Notes: a model not told the origin generated them from the sequence alone. Counted from the first letter of the stretch, positions 46,612 through 56,755 are shown. The stretch: 64,000 nucleotides of DNA from Stratiformator vulcanicus (GCF_007744515.1 NZ_CP036268.1:4396833-4460832), one strand, 5' to 3'. Program-made: numbers and translations.

Positions 46612-47162
46612 TGAGCGCCCAGTTCTACCAAGTCTTATTCGATGAGGCCGGACCCGATGGTGTCGCGACAATTAATAAGGATGATCGACCAGCAAGCTAT
46701 TTTCCGGAGCCGGGCGGCTTTCAATTACCTCCCCACGGTGAGATCGCCGATTGGCCGCCCCTAAATTTATATCTTAAAACCGGAGAATTCACCGATTACT
46801 TGGCGAGCACCCTTGGATGCCGCCTCTGCTCAACCAAGCTTCGGGATATATTGACTTTTAACGCAGCGTCATGTGATGTGCTACAATGGCTAGACGTAAT
46901 TGTCACCGACGGCGATGAGAGTCATCCTTACTCTATTCTGCACTTTCCTTCTCCCCCTGACATCTTGGACAAAGCGACCTCGATCATTGTCAATGATTTC
47001 GTTGTGAAGCCCGTCTTGTCGGTCCAAAAATGCAAAACTCTGAATGTTTTCACCTACAGTGGCTCTGGGCAAACGAAACTATTCGTTTCGCATCCAGTTC
47101 GTCAGGAGGTCATCAGGAGTAAATGCTCTGGAATCGAATTGGAAATGGCGGCGAGCAGATGA
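46611..47162 (+). CDS. Immunity protein for the AHH toxin (Imm11/Imm43-like)
   Basis: 183 residues from the ATG at 46611, which overlaps the last base of the giant gene's TGA stop (an ATG nine bases earlier is also possible). The protein shows a beta-rich N-terminus and a C-terminal part VLSVQKCKTLNVFTYSGSG then FVSHPVRQEVIRSKCSGIEL, similar to Imm11/DUF1629 or Imm43 immunity proteins. It directly follows the AHH nuclease tip and is clearly AT-richer than the Hint-coding DNA, so it probably neutralises that toxin. The family call is tentative and the immunity role is by position. Confidence 0.7.
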   Translation: MSAQFYQVLFDEAGPDGVATINKDDRPASYFPEPGGFQLPPHGEIADWPPLNLYLKTGEFTDYLASTLGCRLCSTKLRDILTFNAASCDVLQWLDVIVTDGDESHPYSILHFPSPPDILDKATSIIVNDFVVKPVLSVQKCKTLNVFTYSGSGQTKLFVSHPVRQEVIRSKCSGIELEMAASR

Positions 47163-48268
47163 CTTGTCCCCCATCAATTCCAGAAAATTCTTGGCTAACA
47201 GGCTGCTTAATGCTCGCCGCCGGGCTGGCGGTGCAGGGTCTGGGGTTCGGCATTGATTTTAACACCGCTCCCGCGGCGGTGCCGCTGGCGGCAAGTGCCA
47301 CGGCCCCTCTTTCAGATGCACGCTCGCGGTCGATTGAAGAGTTGCGACTGGGGCATCGGGTTCTCGGCACGAACCCGGAGACCGTGGCCGTCGATGAGAT
47401 CGCCGAGCCGGATGAGTCGTGGCGGGCCGTGTCTCTGCAGATGCGGAAGGAAACTGGCGACGCTTTAAAGATCGAACTGCTGCGCCCTCTCGACTGGCTG
47501 ACCGAAAACGGCATTACCGTTGGCGAGACGATCCATCTCGACCTGCCCGAACAGGGGGCGTGGGGGGACGCAAAAGTCTTAAACATCGGCCCCTGCCCTG
47601 CGATTGAAGCGGGCGAAGGCTCCGTCATCACGGGGCGATTCATTCACGAAAGCAGCAGCCCGCTGCTGAATGTCAGCATTGAAGGTGACGAACAGCCGAC
47701 CGGTGTCACGGCAAACCACCCGTTCTGGTCGATCGATCGAAATGAATTCATCGCCGCCGACGATTTAAACGTCGGCGAACGCGTCGATACACTAAGCGGC
47801 ATTCGCCGCATCACCTCGATCACCCCCCGCGGCCCACCCGAGACCGTCTACAACCTCGAAGTCCACGGCCAACACGTCTACCGCGTCGGTGACGCGGGAG
47901 TCTTGGTGCATAATAGTTGTATTCAAGCAAATAAGGCTGCTGGCGATGCAGTGCGGGATCAAATTAGAAACCGGGAAGCGCCCGCATTGATAGAGCAATA
48001 TCGCCGAACAGTTTTTGGCGGGCGACGTATCGACGTGCTAACGCAAGGTGGGGTAAAGCGAGCTTATGAGTCGAAGGTTGGGCGAACTGGGCTTACCAAA
48101 CGAGTTCGTCGGGAATTGGCGAAAGACTTCCGGCTTCTGGAAACCGGGCAGGTTGACGAAGTTATTTGGGAATTTGCAAGAAGCGGAATAACTGGCCAAG
48201 TTGGTCCTACAGCTCCGCTACTGGCGAAATTACAAAAGCTGGGATTCAAAGTCATTGTGAATCAGTAG
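47123..48268 (+). CDS. Toxin cassette II: membrane segment, Hint domain and PD-(D/E)XK-like toxin
   Basis: 381 residues; ATG 47123 overlaps the immunity gene, and ATG 47159 overlaps its TGA by four bases as the alternative start. A hydrophobic segment (LTGCLMLAAGLAVQGLGFG) precedes a Hint domain (RSIEELRLGHRVLGTNPE, VTANHPFWS, VYNLEVHGQHVYRVGDAGVLVHN). This Hint is not close to the Hint of the giant protein and lacks a recognisable Cys block A. After VHN (262-264) the 117-residue toxin has D304 and E316-S-K318, a PD-(D/E)XK-type nuclease pattern. No signal or large adhesin part, so it looks like a silent cassette. Confidence 0.75.
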   Translation: MLWNRIGNGGEQMTCPPSIPENSWLTGCLMLAAGLAVQGLGFGIDFNTAPAAVPLAASATAPLSDARSRSIEELRLGHRVLGTNPETVAVDEIAEPDESWRAVSLQMRKETGDALKIELLRPLDWLTENGITVGETIHLDLPEQGAWGDAKVLNIGPCPAIEAGEGSVITGRFIHESSSPLLNVSIEGDEQPTGVTANHPFWSIDRNEFIAADDLNVGERVDTLSGIRRITSITPRGPPETVYNLEVHGQHVYRVGDAGVLVHNSCIQANKAAGDAVRDQIRNREAPALIEQYRRTVFGGRRIDVLTQGGVKRAYESKVGRTGLTKRVRRELAKDFRLLETGQVDEVIWEFARSGITGQVGPTAPLLAKLQKLGFKVIVNQ

Positions 48269-48279
48269 TCTGCGTTGCT

Positions 48280-48900
48280 ATGCAAACAAGTGCTCAATCT
48301 TTTATCAAAGCTGTTGAATTAAAGTTGAAGCCCATTATGAGGGAGCTCGGCTTCAGTGGTCGAGGCCGAAATTGGAATCGCGTCCGTGAGCCGTTTATCG
48401 ATTGTGTTCGTTTGCAAATTCTGAGCGACAACACGGCATGTTGCGTTTCACTGGGCGAGCACCTTACTTTTCTTCCAATTATCGGAAAAAGGGAACCTAT
48501 CGATCCGAAGAGAGTCTCTGCTGACGACTGCGAGATTGCATTCCGCATGACTCCGGGCGAAGAAGTCGATTTCTGGTGGCAATTTTCTGACGGTGATTCC
48601 GCACAATCTTATTTACTGTCGACAATGTCAGCTCAACTCGAAAAGTCGTTTGCAATATACTCCGATTTTCCAAGACCTTTTGAAGAGATTTCCGAATCGA
48701 ATATTTGTTCTGAGAAGTCGGAGAGAATCTTAGCTTCGATGACTCATATACGAAAAGCACTACTCCTCGCGCGTGTATCTGAACATGTCGGTGACAAACA
48801 TCGGGCAAAGAGTTGGGCTCGATATGGATTGGAGCAAGATGGCCGCGCGTCGGCAGTTAAGATTCAATTGCGAGAGCTTCTGAATCGTGTTTCAAAGTAG
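48280..48900 (+). CDS. DUF4304-like immunity protein for cassette II
   Basis: 206 residues from the ATG at 48280, 12 bases after the cassette II stop. FIKAVELKLKPIMRELGFSG then RNWNRVREPFIDCVRLQILS resembles the start of DUF4304, a family common in polymorphic toxin immunity. The rest is AT-rich and helical towards the C-terminus. A longer frame would begin at 48166, but it runs over the toxin gene in another phase. Role inferred from its position behind the toxin. Confidence 0.72.
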   Translation: MQTSAQSFIKAVELKLKPIMRELGFSGRGRNWNRVREPFIDCVRLQILSDNTACCVSLGEHLTFLPIIGKREPIDPKRVSADDCEIAFRMTPGEEVDFWWQFSDGDSAQSYLLSTMSAQLEKSFAIYSDFPRPFEEISESNICSEKSERILASMTHIRKALLLARVSEHVGDKHRAKSWARYGLEQDGRASAVKIQLRELLNRVSK

Positions 48901-50008
48901 TCGAACAATTAGATTTCGACGCCTCCGTTGGAAAGCGATGACGCGCGGCTGGGACATCTCGGCGACGGCGGAACCCGGCGTGACGAACGCGGAGTTAGAG
49001 TTCTGCGATGACGAGCCGCTGCGGTTTATCGCCGAGCCAAGGCCCGAGCCGATCATCAAGATCGACGATGCCCCCACCACACCAGCCCGCAGCGCCAGCA
49101 AGGGACGTAACCCTGTGCCGCCCGCATCGCTCTGGCGGGTGGCCCTCGCGCTGACCCTGTTGCTCTCCGGCGGCCTCATCGCGGCCACAACATTCTTCAC
49201 CACCGGCGGAGCGACCGCCGCGGTTGCTCAGAACGCCGCGCCGACCCCCGAGATCGACACCTCACACCGCAAGCCGATCGAGGAGATTGCAGCGGGTGAC
49301 CGCGTTCTTGCCCGTGATGAGCACGGCGCAGCGATCGGCTGGCGCGAGGTCGAAGAGGTCTTCGAGCGCACCTCCGACCACCTGCGGCACTTAAAAATCC
49401 GCAGCGACGCCGGCGACGTGCAGAACTTCGAAACGACCGACGAACACCCCTTCTGGTCGGCCACTCGTGAAGCATGGATCGACGCGGGCGACTTAAAACC
49501 GGGCGAAAAACTCACCGGCCCGAACGGTGAGAGCTTCACCCTCGTCCTGACGCAACGCGAAGCGCACCCCGAAGGGGTCACCGTCTACAACTTCCGCGTC
49601 GCCGACGCCCATACCTACTACGTCGCCGCCAACAACAACCCCCGCGGCCCGCCGGTGTTGGTGCATAATGCGGAGTACAAGCCGGGTGATGTCCAACGCA
49701 ATGCGCTTGATGCGGATAAATACCCTGAAGCTGCTAAGCATCTCAAGGACGCCAACGGCGTCGGCAAACCACTAACTGTTGATAGACTGGGTGCGGATCG
49801 GCGTCGCCGCGAGGCACTGAAAAGTGTACCCACGAAGCCTCGGTTGGATCGTGACGAAGCACCGCCAGCCGTCTTTGCCGAAGGAAGCACTAGCGTGCGT
49901 CACATTCCGCCTTCTGACAATCGCGGAGCTGGCGCCGTCATCGGAAATAAGTTGCGGGGCATTCTGGATGGTGCAAGAGTTATCATTGATCTTATTTCAG
50001 GGTCATAA
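48887..50008 (+). CDS. Toxin cassette III: R2-type Hint and NucA/NucB-like DNase
   Basis: 373 residues; GTG 48887 overlaps the end of the DUF4304-like gene. From RWKAMTRGWDISAT on, it repeats the giant protein's pre-Hint, transmembrane (SLWRVALALTLLLSGGLIAA) and Hint segments up to VHN (259-261). The Cys block A of the giant protein's Hint is missing. The last 112 residues carry D323-E324-A-P326, VRHIPPSDNRGAGAVIGN, then LRGILDGARVIIDL, the NucA/NucB DNase signature. With no export signal, it is probably a reserve toxin tip that can replace the AHH tip by recombination; direct expression is not excluded. Confidence 0.82.
   Translation: MFQSSRTIRFRRLRWKAMTRGWDISATAEPGVTNAELEFCDDEPLRFIAEPRPEPIIKIDDAPTTPARSASKGRNPVPPASLWRVALALTLLLSGGLIAATTFFTTGGATAAVAQNAAPTPEIDTSHRKPIEEIAAGDRVLARDEHGAAIGWREVEEVFERTSDHLRHLKIRSDAGDVQNFETTDEHPFWSATREAWIDAGDLKPGEKLTGPNGESFTLVLTQREAHPEGVTVYNFRVADAHTYYVAANNNPRGPPVLVHNAEYKPGDVQRNALDADKYPEAAKHLKDANGVGKPLTVDRLGADRRRREALKSVPTKPRLDRDEAPPAVFAEGSTSVRHIPPSDNRGAGAVIGNKLRGILDGARVIIDLISGS
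48927..49677 (+). repeat. Direct repeat R2, copy B
   Basis: Second copy of the 751-base pre-Hint/Hint segment in the same direction as copy A (45551-46301), starts 3376 bases downstream. No net insertion or deletion, and the reading frame matches, so crossing over would join the giant protein to the NucA/NucB tip in frame. Confidence 0.9.
49082..49105. repeat. Short interspersed repeat (PARSASKG type), coding copy 2
   Basis: Identical core AGCCCGCAGCGCCAGCAAGG to copy 1 at 45706-45729, carried along within repeat R2. Confidence 0.6.
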
Positions 50009-50016
50009 TTGAAATA

Positions 50017-50649
50017 ATGAATATCACAAAGCAAGTGCGATCCCTTGAGAAATTGAAAATATTTGATTCACGAGGTTTTTTGCCTGATTTGCCTGACTCC
50101 ATCACACCTCGGCTACAACGCGAGTTGAAAAGTCTTTATAATAATTTTAATGGATTTTCTGCGTTCGGGGGTGCGATGCATTGTTTTCCATCCAAAGCAA
50201 GCGAAAGAACAGACATAACTTCTTGGAACAAGAATGAGCTTTGGAAGAACCGATACCCGATCGATTTAAAACACGTGCTTTGCTTTGCACAATCGATCAT
50301 TGGGGATCAGTATTGTATTGTGGGCGAAAAGGTGGGACGGTTTGACCCTGAAACAGGTGACGTAGAAGCGATCGGCACGTCCCTTAAAGAGTGGTTCGAC
50401 GTAATTAATGAGGAGACAGACTTCGCAACCGGTAGACCCTTGCTTCTCGAACGGGAAGAAAACAATGGTCTAGTACCTGATCACAGTTTATTGATTCCTA
50501 AGATACCGTTTGTTTGTGGTGGCCAATTTTCAGTTGATAATGTTGTTGCAGTTGAAGCAGTCAGGGCGATGCGGATCCGTGGTGGGATTGCAAGTCAGAT
50601 TCACGGCCACCCAGACGGAACTGTCTTTGAGTTCTCGTTCGATGAGTGA
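50017..50649 (+). CDS. SUKH/SMI1-KNR4-like immunity protein for cassette III
   Basis: 210 residues, starting eight bases after the cassette III stop. LYNNFNGFSAFGGAMHCFPS and VGRFDPETGDVEAIGTSLKE are in the style of SUKH/SMI1-KNR4-type or Tdi1-like immunity proteins. The sequence is AT-rich in contrast to the Hint-coding DNA next to it. It follows the NucA/NucB-like toxin directly, so it probably blocks that toxin. The last codons overlap the GTG of the R1-B fragment. Confidence 0.72.
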   Translation: MNITKQVRSLEKLKIFDSRGFLPDLPDSITPRLQRELKSLYNNFNGFSAFGGAMHCFPSKASERTDITSWNKNELWKNRYPIDLKHVLCFAQSIIGDQYCIVGEKVGRFDPETGDVEAIGTSLKEWFDVINEETDFATGRPLLLEREENNGLVPDHSLLIPKIPFVCGGQFSVDNVVAVEAVRAMRIRGGIASQIHGHPDGTVFEFSFDE

Positions 50650-51215
50650 TCCGCCCGTTCTACGAGTGGGCCGGCGAAAGTATTCGCTCGCTCGTCGGCG
50701 ATGAAGCCTTAATCGATCAGAACAACAGCGACCTGTTCATCCTCGCCTCCGCGGCGCATCAGGTGAATCGGTATAACCCGGTTTACTACGTCGCCAGCGA
50801 GTTTATCGTCGAGCCACTTGTCGACGAGTTTAATACCCACTGGGAGAACACCGAGGGCCAGAGCCTCGGCAACCGCATCTATACGTCGCTCGGCGGGACG
50901 GTCGGGAACTTTATCGGCCTGGGTGGGCTGGTCGATGCCTATGAAGGCAAGGACGCCGAGGGGAATCGACTCGGCGGCTGGGAACGAGCCGGCCGCGGCG
51001 TCATGGGAGCCGTTGACCTCGTTTCCACAGCGGTCCCCATCGGCAAAGGCGTCGGCATGATGGGCAAAACCCTCAGCCGAATGGGAAGAACCAGCGGGGT
51101 GTTCTGCCGGGTCGGCAAAGTTGGAGTTCGAGCGGACACTCTGATTGCTGTGTTGCCCATTATTGAGCGATGTCGGCGACCCCAAGGCAGGCCGGAGGTT
51201 GCGGATCTCACCTGA
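50646..51215 (+). pseudogene. Displaced 3' fragment of the giant gene (R1-B)
   Basis: 189 codons open with a GTG that overlaps the upstream stop. From PFYEWAGESIRSLVGDEA to SGVFCRV they are nearly the same as residues 3505-3658 of the giant protein. Afterwards the sequence differs from the main copy. There is no signal peptide, no Hint domain and no toxin, so I read this as a left-over end piece of an older copy of the toxin gene, probably not a functional protein. Confidence 0.7.
50654..51112 (+). repeat. Direct repeat R1, copy B
   Basis: 459 bases matching 44826-45284 without net indel. Copy A and copy B are 5828 bases apart start to start and enclose all three toxins and immunity genes. 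Recombination between them would delete the whole array. Confidence 0.9.
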
Positions 51216-51558
51216 GTAAGCCGTGGCGAGGATGTCTAAAGAGAGTGGTCGGACGCCGGAGACCTTCGAAAATTACAATCGTGCGTCGGTCGAAACGAAA
51301 CATCGCGAGTTACTCTCGCCACGTATTCCTCGCAAATCGGCTGCGATTGGAAAGAAAGCGTGCGGATGGACGAGTTCGACAACGGTGAAAAAATACCAAG
51401 ATTTGGCTCGAATCAAAGTCGCTGCATGTTATGATCTGGCAGGGTGCCTTCGGGCAGCGCGTCGGGAGTGTTCTACACGGCTCGCGACGACAACTGCTGA
51501 TTTGCGAGCGATGGCACCCTCCCGCCCAATTGAATCTTCGGCTTGTGAGGCGAAATCG
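51216..51558. other. Gap between the toxin locus and the cytochrome gene
   Basis: 343 bases without a supported gene. An open frame in phase with the next gene runs through it from 51223, but the first 112 codons have no export signal or family similarity. A GAGG site before ATG 51559 marks the real start. Confidence 0.55.
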
Positions 51559-54500
51559 ATGCTGCGTTCCCGCGTCGCTTTACTGATAGCGTTCACCGTT
51601 CCTTCTGTTCTCGTGTTCGGTGAGCGCCTTTCGGCACCAGCGTTTGGCGAGGAAACGGACGGAGCGAAGTCCGTCAGTTTTCATAAAGATGTGGAGCCGA
51701 TTCTGCGGGCGAATTGTGCAGGGTGTCACCAGCCCGCGCGGAAGCAAGGCGGCTACCTGATGACCGATTTCGACGCCCTCGTAGTCGGGGGTGAATCGGG
51801 ACTGGCGGCGGTTGTGCCGGGCAAGCCTGACGCGAGTTATCTGCTGGATCAGATTGTGCCAGACGACGACGGCAACGCTTTGATGCCGAAGAACGCCCCG
51901 CCGTTGAATCCCATGGAGATCGACACGATCCGAAAGTGGATCCTCCAAGGGGCGAAGAACGACGCTCCTCAAACCGATTCGCCGCAGTACTCGGTCGAAA
52001 ACCCGCCTGTTTACCGCAAGCGGCCGGTCGTGACATCAATGGACTTTTCACCGGACGGCGGGCTGCTAGCCGTCGCCGGCTTTCATGAAGTGCTGCTGCA
52101 CGATGCGGAGAGTGACGAAATCGTCGCTCGGCTCGTCGGCCTTTCTGAGCGGATCGAGACCGTCCGATTCTCACCGGACGGATCGAAACTGGCCGCATGT
52201 GGCGGGCTCCCCGGCCGGACCGGAGAAATTCAGATTTGGGACGTTGAAACCCGCGAATTGCTGATGGCCAAGACGGTCGGTTACGACACGGTGTACGGCG
52301 TAAGCTGGTCGCCTGACGGGTCAACAGTGGCGATCGGATGTCCCGATAATACCGTCCGCGGATTTAACGCCGATACGGGCGAGCAGACGTTTTTTATGGG
52401 CGGACATAACGATTGGGCCCTCGATACGGTGTTTTCCAGCGACGGCAGCCACGTCGTCTCGGTCGGTCGCGACATGACGGCCAAGCTGACCGAAGTCGAT
52501 ACGGAACGATTCGTTGACAATATCACGTCCATTACCCCCGGGGCTTTGAAGGGCGGCATCCTCGCCGTGGCAGCCCATCCGGAGCGAAATGAAATCGTGA
52601 TCGGCGGCTCGGATGGAACGCCGAAGGTGTACCGGATGTTCCGCCAGACGAAGCGGGTGATCGGCGATGATGCCAACCTGATCCGCACCCTGCCCTCGCT
52701 ACCCGGACGGGTTTTTGCCATTGACGTGAGTACCGACGGGACCCGGATTGCCGCCGGCTCCAGCACAACTGACGACGGCTGGCTCACGGTCTACGGGTAC
52801 GAATTCGATACCGAACTGACAAAGAAGCTCAAAGAGGCGATGTCGAAGCAGACGTTCCGTCGGTCGGCTGAAGAAAAGAAGCTGCTGGAGGAGTATCGGA
52901 GCGAAGGCGTCGTCGAGTTGTGCCGCATTTCGATTCCGAATACGCCCGTCTATACCGTCGCGTTCGACCCGAGTGGCCAAAAAATTGTGGCCGCGGGCGG
53001 TGACGGAATGCTGCGAACGTACAATGCGGAGACCGGTGAGGAACTCAATGCCGTTTCATCCGTACCAATTGCCGGTCCTGCCGGATCGACGACCCTGGCA
53101 AGCAAAAATGATTTTCGCCGGTTCCCTCTGGCGGCCCAGTCGACCTCGTCATCCCCCGCCACTAATTTGCGGAATGTGACCGGGCTCTCCGTTCTACCGG
53201 CCGAGATCGTGCTGCAGGACGAATTCGATTACGTGCAGCTTCTGGTCACCGCCTCGATCAATGGCGGTTCTCCGACGGAAGTCGTCACCCGAGCGAAATT
53301 TGAGCCGGCTGATAATCTGGTCACAGTCAGCGACACCGGACTGGTTCTGCCGCAAAAAGACGGGAGCGGCTCACTTGTGGTGAGAGTTGGTGATGCCGCG
53401 GTGACGGTGCCGGTACGGGTCTCCGGGACATCCACGCTGCTCGAGCCCGACTTTGTTCGGGACGTGAATCCAGCCCTGACGAAGCTCGGCTGCAATCAGG
53501 GTACGTGCCACGGTGCCAAAGACGGGAAGAACGGCTTCAAGCTCTCGCTTCGCGGATACGACCCGCTTTACGACGTGCGGGCCTTCAGAGACGATCATGC
53601 CGCGCGGCGGGTCAATCGGGCCTCGGCTGCGGACAGTCTGATGTTGCTGAAGGCGACCGGCAGTGTCGCGCATGTCGGCGGGCAGTTGACGCGCAAAGGC
53701 GAAGGCTATTACGAGATCATCCGACGCTGGATTGAGGACGGATCACAGCTCGATCTCGACACGCCACGGGTCGAGCGGATCGAACTTCAGCCTCAGAAAC
53801 CGGTGGTGCCGCTTGCTGGCGAAACACGGCAATTCCGCGTCACCGCCTATTACAGTGACGGTCGATCGCGAGACGTCACGCGTGAAGCTTTCGTGGAGAG
53901 TGGCGACATCGAGATCGCTTCCGCCCTGCCGAACGGTGTTATGCGGGCCATGCGACGAGGTGAGTCGCCGGTCCTGGCACGATACGAAGGGGCATATGCG
54001 GCGACGACGTTGACCGTGATGGGCGACCGCGACGGATTTACGTGGCAGGAACCCGAGAAGTGGACCGCGATCGATGAATTCGTTGCCCGCAAGTGGGAGC
54101 GAATGAAGATCAGGCCGTCCGGCTTGAGTAGTGATGCCGATTTCATTCGTCGGGTCTATCTCGATCTGACCGGGCTGCCCCCGAGCGTTGAGGAAGTGAA
54201 ATTGTTCCTCGCCGATCGTCGTCCCGACCGCGTCAAGCGGGACGAATTGATCGATCGCCTGATCGGTAGCGAGGAATACGTCGATCGCTGGACCAACAAG
54301 TGGGCTGACCTGCTGCAGGTTAACAGCAAGTTCCTCGGCGACGAGGGAGCGAAGCAGTTCCATGCGTGGATTCGCGAGCAAGTCGAAACCAATCGGCCGT
54401 ACGACGAATTCGCGCGCGACATCCTCACCGCGACCGGCTCGAATCGGGAGAACCCGGCGGCTTCCTACTACAAGGTGTTGCGTGATCCGCTGGCGACGAT

Positions 54501-56736
54501 GGAGAACACAACGCATCTCTTTCTGGCGGTCCGCTTTAACTGCAACAAGTGTCACGACCACCCGTTCGAGCGTTGGACGCAGGACCAATATTACGAGACG
54601 GCCGCGTTCTTCGGTCGGGTCGGGTTGAAGAAAGACCCGGCGAGCAAAAATCGCAATATCGGCGGTACCGCGGTCGAAGGGGCGACACCGCTGTTTGAAG
54701 TCGTCTACGACAAAGAATCGGGCGAAGTGAAACACGACCGCACTGGCGTGGAGACGGCTCCCGAGTTCCCGTACGAGGCAACCTTCAGCACGGCTGACGA
54801 CGCGTCGCGACGCGAGAAACTCGCCGCGTGGATGACGTCGCCGGACAACCAATACTTCGCGACGAGTTACGTCAACCGGCTGTGGGGCTATCTGCTGGGG
54901 GTCGGATTGATCGAACCGCTCGACGACATCCGCGCCGGCAATCCGCCCACGAATCCGGAACTGCTCGACTATCTGACGCGTGAGTTCCTCGAGAGTGGCT
55001 TCAACACGCAGCACGTGATTCGGCTGATCTGCCAGTCACGAACGTATCAACTGTCGGTCGAGTCGAACAAGTGGAATGCCGACGACTCGGTTAATTACTC
55101 GCACGCGATCGCCCGTCGGCTGCCGGCGGAGATGTTGTACGACTCGCTTCACAAGGTGCTGGGCAGCAAGCCCGACATCCCGACGCTACCGGGCGCAACG
55201 CGTGCCGCCGCCCTGCCCGATGCGCAACTCGACGCCAAGAGCGGATTCCTCGCAAACTTCGGCCGTCCGGCAAGGGAAAGCGCCTGTGAGTGTGAGCGGT
55301 CGACCAACATGGAACTCGGCAACGTGATGACGCTCATCAGCGGCTCGACGCTCGCCGAGGCGATTGCGTCGCCGTCCAACGAACTGACCGCGCTGGTTCG
55401 TCGGGAGAAAAATGACCGCGAGATGTTCCGGCAAATCTTCCTGAGAATTCTCAACCGCCCGGCGACCGAGGCCGAGATCGACGCGGCGATCAAGTCGATG
55501 AACCGCCTCGACAATGATCATGCCCGGTTGCAAGCGGCGCTAACGAAGCGCGAGATTGAAGTCGCCCCGATTCGGGCCGAGCGCGAACTCGTACGAGCAA
55601 AGGCCATCGCCGCGGCACGGACGGAACTCGACGAGTACAAGGCTTCGAACGCAGAGAAAGTCGCGAAACGTGAAGCCGATCGACAGGCGAAAATCGATGC
55701 GGCATCGGCTGAGCTTCAAGCGTTCGAAGATCAGTTCGACAGCAAATTGTCGGCCTGGGAGCAGTCAATTCAAAGTGAGAGCGCCGTCTGGTCGACGCTC
55801 GACCCTCACGTTCTGGTTGCCACGAACGGCGCGAAGCTGAAACGACTCGACGATGGGTCGTTCCTGGCATCAGGCAATCCCGACCGGACTAAATTCCGCA
55901 TCGTCGCCGACGTCCCGATGACTCGCATTACGGGCATTCGAATCGAAGCATTGCCTCACGAATCGCTGCCGAAGAACGGCCCGGGCCGATCGGAGGATGG
56001 GCGATTCATTCTCACGGAACTGTCCGGTAAGGCCCGCGGACTGGTCAGTACGGGAGACGTCTCCGGTCCGGTCGTTGCACAAAAGAACGTGAAGGAAAAT
56101 ACCCGGCCGGGTGAGCCGCTGAAGTTCGGCGAACCGGTCGCGAACGACGCCGCGGGAGGCTATCCGGTCAAGGAAGCGGTCGACGGCAATCGAAGCCGGA
56201 ATGACAACGGCTGGTCGGTCGACCGAAACTTTGGTCAGGTGCAATGGGCGGTCTTCCCACTCAAGCAGCCGATCGAAGGGGAAATCGGCGTTCGATTGGA
56301 AATTGAACTGCTGCATGATCATCTCGACGACAACAGCTTCTTCGGTCGGTTCCGCATCGACGTCACCGAACAAGCCGATGTCTCGCTCGGCGTGCCGCGG
56401 GAGCTCTTCACGCTGCTCGAAACGCCGGCCGAAGATCGCACCGCGCAGCAGTGGGTCGAACTGACCAAAACGTTCCGGCTAACCGATCCGGAATACAACC
56501 GGCTGACGTCGGTACTGGCTGCCGCGCGGAAACCGTTGCCGGAAGATCCGAAGGTGACCGGTCTGGAAAATCGCATCGAACGGCTCAGTCGTCCGCTGCC
56601 GGAGGACCCGTTGCTCGAGCGACTCCGGACCGACTTCGCGATGAGTAAACGGCAATTGGGAGACAAACGGCTCATTGCCGCACAGGACCTCGCGTGGGTG
56701 CTCATCAACAGCCCGTCGTTCCTGTTCAATCACTAA
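51559..56736 (+). CDS. Multidomain cytochrome c / WD40 / DUF1549-DUF1553 protein
   Basis: 1725 residues from the ATG at 51559, chosen for its GAGG site and the signal peptide that follows ([17 protein letters not shown]). A heme motif CAGCH is near residue 52. A WD40-like propeller follows ([53 protein letters not shown]), then a Big2-like region. CNQGTCH (about 645) could be a second unusual heme site. DUF1549 ([20 protein letters not shown]) with [12 protein letters not shown] and DUF1553 ([19 protein letters not shown]) complete the core. A helical segment with many Glu/Ala/Lys residues precedes the C-terminal part. Partner DUF1501 follows. Confidence 0.9.
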   Translation: MLRSRVALLIAFTVPSVLVFGERLSAPAFGEETDGAKSVSFHKDVEPILRANCAGCHQPARKQGGYLMTDFDALVVGGESGLAAVVPGKPDASYLLDQIVPDDDGNALMPKNAPPLNPMEIDTIRKWILQGAKNDAPQTDSPQYSVENPPVYRKRPVVTSMDFSPDGGLLAVAGFHEVLLHDAESDEIVARLVGLSERIETVRFSPDGSKLAACGGLPGRTGEIQIWDVETRELLMAKTVGYDTVYGVSWSPDGSTVAIGCPDNTVRGFNADTGEQTFFMGGHNDWALDTVFSSDGSHVVSVGRDMTAKLTEVDTERFVDNITSITPGALKGGILAVAAHPERNEIVIGGSDGTPKVYRMFRQTKRVIGDDANLIRTLPSLPGRVFAIDVSTDGTRIAAGSSTTDDGWLTVYGYEFDTELTKKLKEAMSKQTFRRSAEEKKLLEEYRSEGVVELCRISIPNTPVYTVAFDPSGQKIVAAGGDGMLRTYNAETGEELNAVSSVPIAGPAGSTTLASKNDFRRFPLAAQSTSSSPATNLRNVTGLSVLPAEIVLQDEFDYVQLLVTASINGGSPTEVVTRAKFEPADNLVTVSDTGLVLPQKDGSGSLVVRVGDAAVTVPVRVSGTSTLLEPDFVRDVNPALTKLGCNQGTCHGAKDGKNGFKLSLRGYDPLYDVRAFRDDHAARRVNRASAADSLMLLKATGSVAHVGGQLTRKGEGYYEIIRRWIEDGSQLDLDTPRVERIELQPQKPVVPLAGETRQFRVTAYYSDGRSRDVTREAFVESGDIEIASALPNGVMRAMRRGESPVLARYEGAYAATTLTVMGDRDGFTWQEPEKWTAIDEFVARKWERMKIRPSGLSSDADFIRRVYLDLTGLPPSVEEVKLFLADRRPDRVKRDELIDRLIGSEEYVDRWTNKWADLLQVNSKFLGDEGAKQFHAWIREQVETNRPYDEFARDILTATGSNRENPAASYYKVLRDPLATMENTTHLFLAVRFNCNKCHDHPFERWTQDQYYETAAFFGRVGLKKDPASKNRNIGGTAVEGATPLFEVVYDKESGEVKHDRTGVETAPEFPYEATFSTADDASRREKLAAWMTSPDNQYFATSYVNRLWGYLLGVGLIEPLDDIRAGNPPTNPELLDYLTREFLESGFNTQHVIRLICQSRTYQLSVESNKWNADDSVNYSHAIARRLPAEMLYDSLHKVLGSKPDIPTLPGATRAAALPDAQLDAKSGFLANFGRPARESACECERSTNMELGNVMTLISGSTLAEAIASPSNELTALVRREKNDREMFRQIFLRILNRPATEAEIDAAIKSMNRLDNDHARLQAALTKREIEVAPIRAERELVRAKAIAAARTELDEYKASNAEKVAKREADRQAKIDAASAELQAFEDQFDSKLSAWEQSIQSESAVWSTLDPHVLVATNGAKLKRLDDGSFLASGNPDRTKFRIVADVPMTRITGIRIEALPHESLPKNGPGRSEDGRFILTELSGKARGLVSTGDVSGPVVAQKNVKENTRPGEPLKFGEPVANDAAGGYPVKEAVDGNRSRNDNGWSVDRNFGQVQWAVFPLKQPIEGEIGVRLEIELLHDHLDDNSFFGRFRIDVTEQADVSLGVPRELFTLLETPAEDRTAQQWVELTKTFRLTDPEYNRLTSVLAAARKPLPEDPKVTGLENRIERLSRPLPEDPLLERLRTDFAMSKRQLGDKRLIAAQDLAWVLINSPSFLFNH

Positions 56737-56755
56737 GAAATACGTCCAAATCACA

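Noticed and set aside
44826-51112. Transposase-driven origin of the toxin repeats
   Set aside because: No transposase gene or terminal inverted repeats were seen around the repeats, so homologous duplication is preferred.
51223-51558. N-terminal extension of the large cytochrome protein
   Set aside because: It lacks similarity and would bury the signal peptide; a ribosome-binding site precedes ATG 51559.
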